A stretch of DNA of 64,000 nt. It comes from Siphonodentalium dalli. Lineage: Eukaryota > Mollusca > Scaphopoda > Gadilida > Siphonodentaliidae. Within the stretch, counting starts at the first letter, position 1, and every line of letters begins with the position of its first letter. Location: positions 133,181,989-133,245,988 of the forward strand of contig CP136068.1 in the NCBI GenBank assembly GCA_032622095.1, in the 5' to 3' direction. The notes beneath the pieces were generated by a model. The model saw nothing but the letters and a program-made list of their open reading frames with translations, was not told the origin of the DNA and made no database searches. This document shows, one piece after another, positions 57,540 through 64,000 of this stretch. Position numbers and translations under genes: made by a program.

Positions 57540-58399
57540 TGTACAATTGCTGTACAATAGCTTCGACCCACAGAAGACGGTCGTGATAACACAGAGTAAT
57601 TTTTTCCAGACCCTAAATCACCATCGCCGCTTTCATTGACTTGTGTCAAATAACGCAAAGAAGATGAGATTCAGAAAAAGATAGCTCTCGTCGTACAAAA
57701 TTAGTTCAGATTTTGCATCTTCCGAAAAATTATCTCATAATTGATAAACCTAAGAATAGTCATGTCCAGAATGAGAATCCCTCCTGTGTGTCTAACTTAA
57801 TTATGCAGTTTTTGTTTAACAATATCACCATGAAGGACCACTTTATTTGCAATATATGAACGCGATAACCTTCCGAAATATCAAATGTTGTTTCCAACTT
57901 GGTGGAAAAGTAAACTTGTCTACGTTATGTTACATTCGAATGGGTCATATACAGACCAGGAGACCTGCTGCTGTTGCAAGTGCCATTGGTGTTTGAAACG
58001 TAAAACCCATGTCATCAATGTATCAGTCGGGCTGTACTCAATATTCGTATTTACAGACAACACCGGCGGAAAACAATATTGCGAATAATTCTTCGTCCCC
58101 ATATCGTCCCGATTGAACAAAGACATATGCATGTATTCCCCACACTCTGTTCAGTAAATACTAAACTACGGCTATCGTGTCCAGTTACTGATTTCGCTCA
58201 GCACATTCAGAGTTGTTATAATATGTTATTGTATACCTCCTTGTAGGAGAAGAATATATACATACATGGAAATATATATTACACAGCAAATGGAGATAAT
58301 TATGAAAACAGAACCGTTGCGTGGTTGATCGTATGCGTCATATCTTGAAGAGACCCGTCCATGTGAATGCGATTTTGTTTTATGCGCAAATAATAATTT
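57540..58399. other. No gene seen
   Basis: Short frames around 57885-58130 have no family signature. No repeat structure recognised. Confidence 0.4.
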
Positions 58400-58417
58400 A
58401 TTTACACAAAGTAATTG

Positions 58418-60358
58418 TTACTGGATCAGATGACACATCCCATAAATAAAGTTAGCCATGTCGAGAATTATAGTTTCTATGTTGTTGTCAAGTTCGGCGG
58501 GTGAGTTAATTGGCTCACCACCCAGAAGCAGGGCTAACAGAGACATATCATCTCTAGAATATATGTACAGAAAGGTTGAGAGACCAACATCATCAAGAAT
58601 GTGTTCCCAGAACGAATTCCGAAGGGCAAGTGAATTGGCTGCTGTACAATAACGAAGGGCGTGTAATATGTCATTCTGAATCCCGTTACCACAAGCGCGA
58701 CACGTGCGATCATTAGAAAATGTAGTTCTGTTGAGCAGTAGAGCGAGATTTTTCAGAGCTTGAGACGCGCCAGGGTGCCTTTTCAGCAATGTCCAAATAC
58801 TCCAAAATGACAGTGGATCATTGTGCACAATGCGAAACAAATCAAGTGATGTATCTCGGTCCACTGTAGTTTTCCATTGTATAACATAGTGTGACTGTAC
58901 TGTTGATTTGCAGATGTGCTTCCATGCTGCTTTAGAAGGAAATTCGCCAGTCGCAACGAAAGTATCCAGATGCGCGTGCAGATTGTATTGCCGAAGTAAC
59001 TGTGTAATGTCGGACACAAACCCTGTTGTCGCACGTCCGAAGAGGCTCTGTAAGAAGAATTTATATAAGAAGATTCGCAGTGGTTCCTGGTGCACATCGG
59101 GAAGGTAAATTAGATCAGCGAGGAATGAAAGTTTCTTTATGTGTATTTCGTTTTCGAGTGGCATAAGACCTAACAGGCTCATTGAAATAACAGTAGGAGT
59201 CCGAGTTGGGAGAGATTGTATATGCTTAACACACGAGCGATAAGCTTTCTCCATGCAGTAAACATTGGAATCTGTAGAGGTTGTCAGAATTTCACACCCA
59301 TAGAGACATTTCGGCAGAACAATAGTTTTTAAAAGAGAGGTCATCGTGGGCGGAGTGCATTGTTTCGTGATATTTCTACCAGCAATTGCGAAGAATGTTT
59401 TTCTAAGCTTATCAGAAATATCAGAGGCCCTGGTATTACTGTTCTTGAACTTGCACTGTCTTATCCCTAAATGCACACAGTCTGTCGTCTCAGGGAGCGT
59501 TTGGTCTCCGATAGACCAAGTTCTGTTGCTGCGCTCGTGTTGACGCCCCGACTCGTTGAATACAACAACAAAACTTTTTGTGTTCGAGAACATAAATCGC
59601 CAATTCCGAGCATATGAGTTGCATATATCGATGAGATTATCTAGACCAGCTTTTGATGTAGAAATCAAGGCGATATCGTCAGCAGTTGTTGGAGCAGTGC
59701 AGTTAACATGACTGACTAACAATCCTTCGTTCGTTGAACTGAGACGCGCTAGCAAGTCGTTGATAAATACAAGGTAGAAAAAAGGGGAAGTCACTGCCCC
59801 TTGTCTTGTTCCTTGCAGAATATCCACTGGTTTTGATAATGTGCCATTATACATCACTCGACTCGTGCAGTTATAGTGCATGTTGGAGACAATGCGTAGA
59901 ATTTTGCCTTTAAAGCCGAGTTCATTGACTTTCACCAAGAGGCCTTGGTGCCAGACTAGGTCAAAAGCTTTCTGACTATCAAGAAAGCACACATATCCAC
60001 AAGAGTTCATGTCAGCAGCGTAGCTTATTCACTCCTGCAGAATAAATGATGTCATCACACAGCTAACGTTTTTCTGAAATCCGTGTTGAAGTGCTTTAGG
60101 GAAATCCTCAAGACACTTATCACCTAGAAATCTGTTTAGGAGGATGCTCTCGAATGTTTTGTATATCACCGGCAAAAGAGTTATTGCTCTGTAGCTATCC
60201 GGGATATGCTTGGGCTTCGGTGAACCTTTATATAAGGGAACGATTATTCCAATTTTTAGTGCTGGTTGTATCCACTCTAACGCCAAGATACCATTGAAAA
60301 GACGAAGGAGCAATGTCGAGAGCAGTTCACTTCCATGAACTAGATGTTCGTTGACCAC
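58418..60358 (-). pseudogene. LINE ORF2, reverse transcriptase part
   Basis: RT copies the element's RNA into DNA at the nicked target. Seen here: 'LYKGSPKPKHIPDSYRAITL' (finger motif), motif A FLDSQKAFDLVWH, motif B QGTRQGAVTSP, motif C as TADDIALIS where Phe or Tyr normally precedes ADD, 'VLPKCLYGCEIL' of the thumb, and CRACGNGIQNDILHALRYC, a CX2CX9HX4C knuckle near the C terminus. From 60010 down to 58418 a frame of 530 codons is intact. A TGA at 60026-60028 separates it in the same frame from the upstream 60358-60029 part. The long open frame suggests a fairly young copy. Confidence 0.92.
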
Positions 60359-62003
60359 ATGATCGATGCCACCATACTTTTTTTCCGTTTGAGACCATGC
60401 AGCACCGAGTTTAACTCGTCGGAACCGATCTTCTCACAGAGCATGACACAGTTGTAGTCTGTGTGTGAATTGTCAAGTAAAGATGCAAGTCGCATGTGTA
60501 TGGACTGTTCGAAATAAAGGTCATGGTGCTCGTCTGGTTTGTAGAGAGACTCAAAATACGACCTCCATGCTGAAAGAATGTCAGTTTGGTCACGGAGAAA
60601 TACATCATTGAAGTTCATCATATTTGTAAGACCATTTGCTTGTGACGACGCAGAGTCTGAACTCAATGATTTCCAGAAACGCACTTGGTCGTGGGTTGCA
60701 TAAAACTCAAGATCTTCGCACGCTTTCTGCTCACTTGCGCGTGAAGTGGAACGTATGCATTGTCTGAATCGTCGTTTCGCGTCCTTGTATATGACATACG
60801 AAGGCGCATCGCATGTGCTTGGTCTATTATCTTCGATCCATCTAGATCGCAGTCGTTTCACGTCTCTGTGTAGATCTCTTAACTTGTCATTCCAAAATGG
60901 TTTAGCTGACATGTGGTTAGATTTCCTTGGCGTTGAAGCTAAGGAAGCATACATTATCGCATCGACGATTTCGGAATACAACAATTCAAGATCAGTTTTT
61001 GTCCGAATTAGAATAAGAACAACATCAGACAGATAGTTGTCGAGTGAAGACTGGTATGCACGTAGATCCATTTTGTCCCAGTTGAAGGAAATTCTGGTAA
61101 AAGGAGACAATATGTTCGATCTATCAATCGGCAAAGCAATACGACACGTCACAGGCAGGTGGTTGGAAGTATTGAGGTCGTTGTCGTCGATGATAAAACA
61201 GTCAGATACAAGATCTTCAATAACATGTGGCACAACAATGTGGTCAATTCGGGAGGGTGATGCAACTGTCGAGAAGGGATAGAATGAGCAGCTAGGACCT
61301 CTGCATCCAGACGAACATGTCACAGAATATGTTTCAGTACGGACGAAGAAAACTGTTCAGATGTAGCATTCTAGGGCCGTGCCCAGAAGGAACTTGGTAT
61401 TCAGGAGGGCGATTGACGTGAGTGTTGAAGTCCCCAATAATAACAACAGGCCCACGAACGGAAAATTGTTCCATATAGTTTTCAACAGAAATCAGACATT
61501 CTCCGAAATAATCATCACTATGGTTCGTGCTTGGAAGATAAACTTGCATAATGCTAATAACATTGCCAGAATCAAGTTTAACCTGTACACCCCCAATACG
61601 ATCACTTGTAGTTTCAAGAGCCATGCACTGCTTTTCAAGTTTTCTATTGACCAGTAACGCAACCCCCATCACGCACAAATGATCCGCCAGAATTAGTTGT
61701 AATAATCCTACCAGGTTTTCCGAAAGATATATATTCTCTGTCTACACTTTGCAAATATGACAGCTGTTCATCTCTGGGCCAGTGTTCCGATATACCTATA
61801 ATATCATACTGGTGAGTTTTAAGTAGCGACTGGAGGTAAAGTACTGTGGATTTCACGCCGGTCGCATTCCATGTTAATAGATTGAGTTCACCCATCAAAG
61901 TGTCGTGGTGCATTCGGAGGCTCCTTGGTCCACGGCCTAAACTCGATGCCTTGTGGCCAGAAGTAATCATCATAAAGTCTATCGAAGTCAGTCTCATGTA
62001 CAT
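60340..62003 (-). pseudogene. LINE ORF2, endonuclease part and linker
   Basis: The endonuclease nicks target DNA. Motifs: 'LNLLTWNATGV' and 'YDIIGISEHW' (N-terminal strands with the metal-binding Asn and Glu), 'GVALLVNRKL', 'IMQVYLPS', 'VVIIGDFNTHV' (catalytic Asp and Asn) and 'SRIDHIV...NTSNHLPV' (the Ser-Asn-His version of the SDH motif). Frameshifts near 61660 (a G run) and 61330 divide it into three frames. 61323-60340 continues as the linker to the RT. Confidence 0.9.
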
Positions 62004-62160
62004 GGACGCGCGCGGACTTAGTACCTACGCGGGAACTCCATAACAGTCTCACGAAGGTAGGGGTTATACCTTTCATTTCTAGGTACTCCCAAATGTCATT
62101 TTCAGTCGAACCTGTGGAAATTCCTCGTATGAAAAGTTTACGGGTGCGTTTGGTACTACG
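61888..62160 (-). pseudogene. LINE ORF1, C-terminal RRM-like part
   Basis: Read on the - strand, 'RKLFIRGISTGSTENDIWEY', then 'VRLLWSSRVGTKSARVHV' and 'FWPQGIEFRPWTK', ending at 61888-61890. This matches the C-terminal region of ORF1 proteins in invertebrate LINEs, where an RRM-like fold binds RNA. It overlaps the start of ORF2 in another frame. The N-terminal part is missing. Confidence 0.7.
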
Positions 62161-62456
62161 AGGTACTCCATGGGTGAGTTATCGTAGATCAGATTCTGGT
62201 TTGCACATTTCTATATGTCATTTCTCACAAATTCTGAGATGCAGCGAGAAATTACACCAAGACTCGTGATCCTATTTTGTTTTACCCATTTGCACATCAA
62301 ACACTACCACAATATAAGATCAGCAAACGCACCACACAAGGTCCACCTCACGTCGCGCATAGTGGGACAAGAAAACCATAGTCAGAAATGGTAACGCCAC
62401 CAAGATCATATTATTAGCCATAAATATAAATTATAATATTTATAATTATAATATAA

Positions 62457-62508
62457 AATATTATTCATTAGTTAGCGCTAATATAGGCGCTAACTAATGA
62501 ATAATATT
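62457..62508. repeat. 52-bp perfect-arm hairpin
   Basis: AATATTATTCATTAGTTAGC-GC and its complement, 22 bp each, round an 8-base loop TAATATAG. It directly follows the dispersed repeat at 62350-62435. Confidence 0.9.
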
Positions 62509-63084
62509 ATTTGATTGACTTGTTAAATAACATCTAATAAATATTCATCTTATTCACAACTTTAAGGAGTCCTTCTGGCACACGAGAATGTTTATCGCCG
62601 TTTGATTTGCACCAAGTGAACTCGGGGCATATATAATTGATAGAACAGACCTCTATTATGATGATCGTGTCGTTATTTGTTTAAAATACGTATCAATTGA
62701 CATATACGCACCCGTTCGCTCATTAAAATATACATATATCGCCCATTTTAGGGGAACTCCGCGAATTCGGGGACTTCCGCATAGTGACCTCCGCAAATAG
62801 GAACCTACTGCAAAACGTCACACCCAATGCAATTTGTAAACAAATACGATTGACATGCATTTTAACGAGGTGAGCTTTAATTAATTGAAAGAAGCAATGC
62901 TACAGAAACTATTTGCCATGGACTCAGCCAGTGTGCCATATATATGTGTCAACTAAGGTCGCTTTGCGTGGTAAAAGTGAAAAGTGGAAGTGGAAATTCG
63001 GAAAACCTATTGAAAATGAAAGTAGCCTTAATTTTGGGAATTCCGCGGCAGATTGCAGTGAATCTATACTATTGAAAGTGAATG

Positions 63085-63200
63085 TACGATTCCTCGAATT
63101 CTATCAGATATCGCAACTCTGCTCGTTTTCGTGATCATAGGTTATATAGGGCCTATATGACCACGAAAACGAGTCGAGTCGCGATACATTCATCGATACA
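63085..63200. repeat. Imperfect hairpin
   Basis: CTGCTCGTTTTCGTGATCAT near 63118 and ATGACCACGAAAACGAGTCG near 63157 pair, with extension into TATCGCAACTC and GAGTCGCGATA, round a GC-containing loop ATAGGGCCTAT. It may be a degraded MITE. Confidence 0.75.
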
Positions 63201-64000
63201 AACACATTGTGTATACGATACAATTTTGACTTGATCACCGTACTATTTTGGCTTCAAAATATTTAATTATACGGCCGACGACCTTTGAGTTCATTTAACC
63301 TTGAGTACATTTAACCCGTGACCGTTCGCTGCGCATGGCTGATGACATTTTGAGTTCATTTAACCTGGGTACATTTAACCTGTGACCTTTCACTGTACCT
63401 CGCCTTGATAGTTAGTCAGCCGCTGTCATGTCGATATCGATTCCCGCCCGTGTGGGGGGCTGGGAGCCATTACTTCTCGACTTTTCGGTAATTAGAAAAT
63501 TAAAGATGGCGGTTACTCCAAGTCTCGATCCAACAGAACAGACATGCGCACTCCAATTAAAAGTACCCATAACTCACTTCACTACACCAGGGGCTCCTAA
63601 TGGGTTGTACATTATTTTCAGATTATTTATATTTTCAAGAACATATTATTACACCGGTGACTTTAAGTATACAATTTCAGCCTGTCCTGACTATCGATAC
63701 GATTGAGTCATATTTTCAAAAACATATTATACAACGGTAGCGTTAACTTTGAAAATTCAGCATCTACGTGATTATATCGGTACGATTGAGTAAGGTACAA
63801 CAAAAATCTCCCACGATACATTTGCCCACTGGACCACAGAATCTCAAAATCTGCAAAACTAGCAACACCACATTGTGGCGTAATAACTATAGATACATTT
63901 GAATTTAACTGTATCCCATCTGGCGTTAGATGTGACCGGTTGGTGGAATTATAATGCTTTAATCATGAACGGCCATAATCAAAATATGGTATGTTTTCAG

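Larger units (their letters stand above)
58400..62175 (-). mobile_element. APE-type LINE retrotransposon, near full length, inactive
   Basis: From right to left on the - strand: tail of an ORF1 with an RRM-like domain, apurinic-type endonuclease, reverse transcriptase, C-terminal zinc knuckle, short 3' UTR. At least three frameshifts (near 61660, 61330 and in the A-run at about 60376-60382) and one in-frame TGA (60026-60028) break ORF2. The 5' end is lost at about 62175. The order of domains is that of APE-type LINEs; the clade is not assigned. Confidence 0.9.
62176..64000. other. No supported gene; two hairpins and a dispersed repeat
   Basis: 62350-62435 is the inverted partner of 16310-16400. 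Repeated TTGAGT(T/A)CATTTAACC motifs occur at 63285-63390. A frame at 63428-63706 has no family signature. An exon of a neighbouring gene cannot be excluded. Confidence 0.4.

Overview
The window is nuclear DNA of an AT-rich, transposon-loaded animal genome. Three things point to a marine lophotrochozoan, probably a mollusc: a strongly diverged nicotinic-type Cys-loop receptor gene with long introns; APE-type LINEs whose ORF1 carries zinc knuckles or an RRM-like domain; and Helitron-like elements whose core is a tandem ~120-bp repeat next to an (ACAG)n tract, the architecture of 'pearl' elements of bivalves. This placement is an inference. I see no bacterial genes, no tRNA or rRNA genes and no CRISPR array.

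One host gene can be assembled, on the + strand. Seven exons (5350-5416, 20288-20454, 25386-25430, 29880-29983, 31414-31617, 42133-42425, 45059-45495) join in frame with matching intron phases into a 438-residue pentameric ligand-gated ion channel subunit: signal peptide, Cys-loop C154-C168, four membrane segments. Exon 3 is 45 bp and exon 4 ends in phase 2, the known layout of nicotinic receptor genes. Several ligand-box aromatic residues and the vicinal Cys pair are missing, so this is a divergent, non-alpha-like subunit.

The rest is mostly mobile DNA. Left flank (1-5349): a decayed LINE ORF1, a TG microsatellite, an old direct duplication and an 18-bp minisatellite that ends about 420 bp before the start codon. 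Introns 1-5 each hold at least one copy of an element built round a 67-bp hairpin. That hairpin module occurs inside two unrelated inverted-repeat families (TTAACCCTTTACCC ends and TGTGACCCGCC ends) and in one chimera downstream. Intron 1 also has a LINE reverse-transcriptase fragment and two head-to-tail Helitron-like elements. Intron 3 has a hAT-like MITE. Intron 5 has a ~5-kb palindrome (35160-40129) carrying repeated YY1-like motifs.

Downstream (45496-64000): miniature inverted-repeat elements, several with 3-bp TTA/TAA target duplications as in PIF/Harbinger; an array of three Helitron-like elements (55685-57539); and a nearly full-length but broken LINE on the - strand (about 58400-62175). 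The last 1.8 kb shows no gene I can support.

The only functional gene I would stand behind is the receptor. The most unusual points are a 34-bp tandem duplication that doubles the exon 4 splice donor, a transposon that ends 22 bp before the exon 2 acceptor, the hairpin module shared between element families, and the palindrome whose arms are well matched outside and diverged inside.
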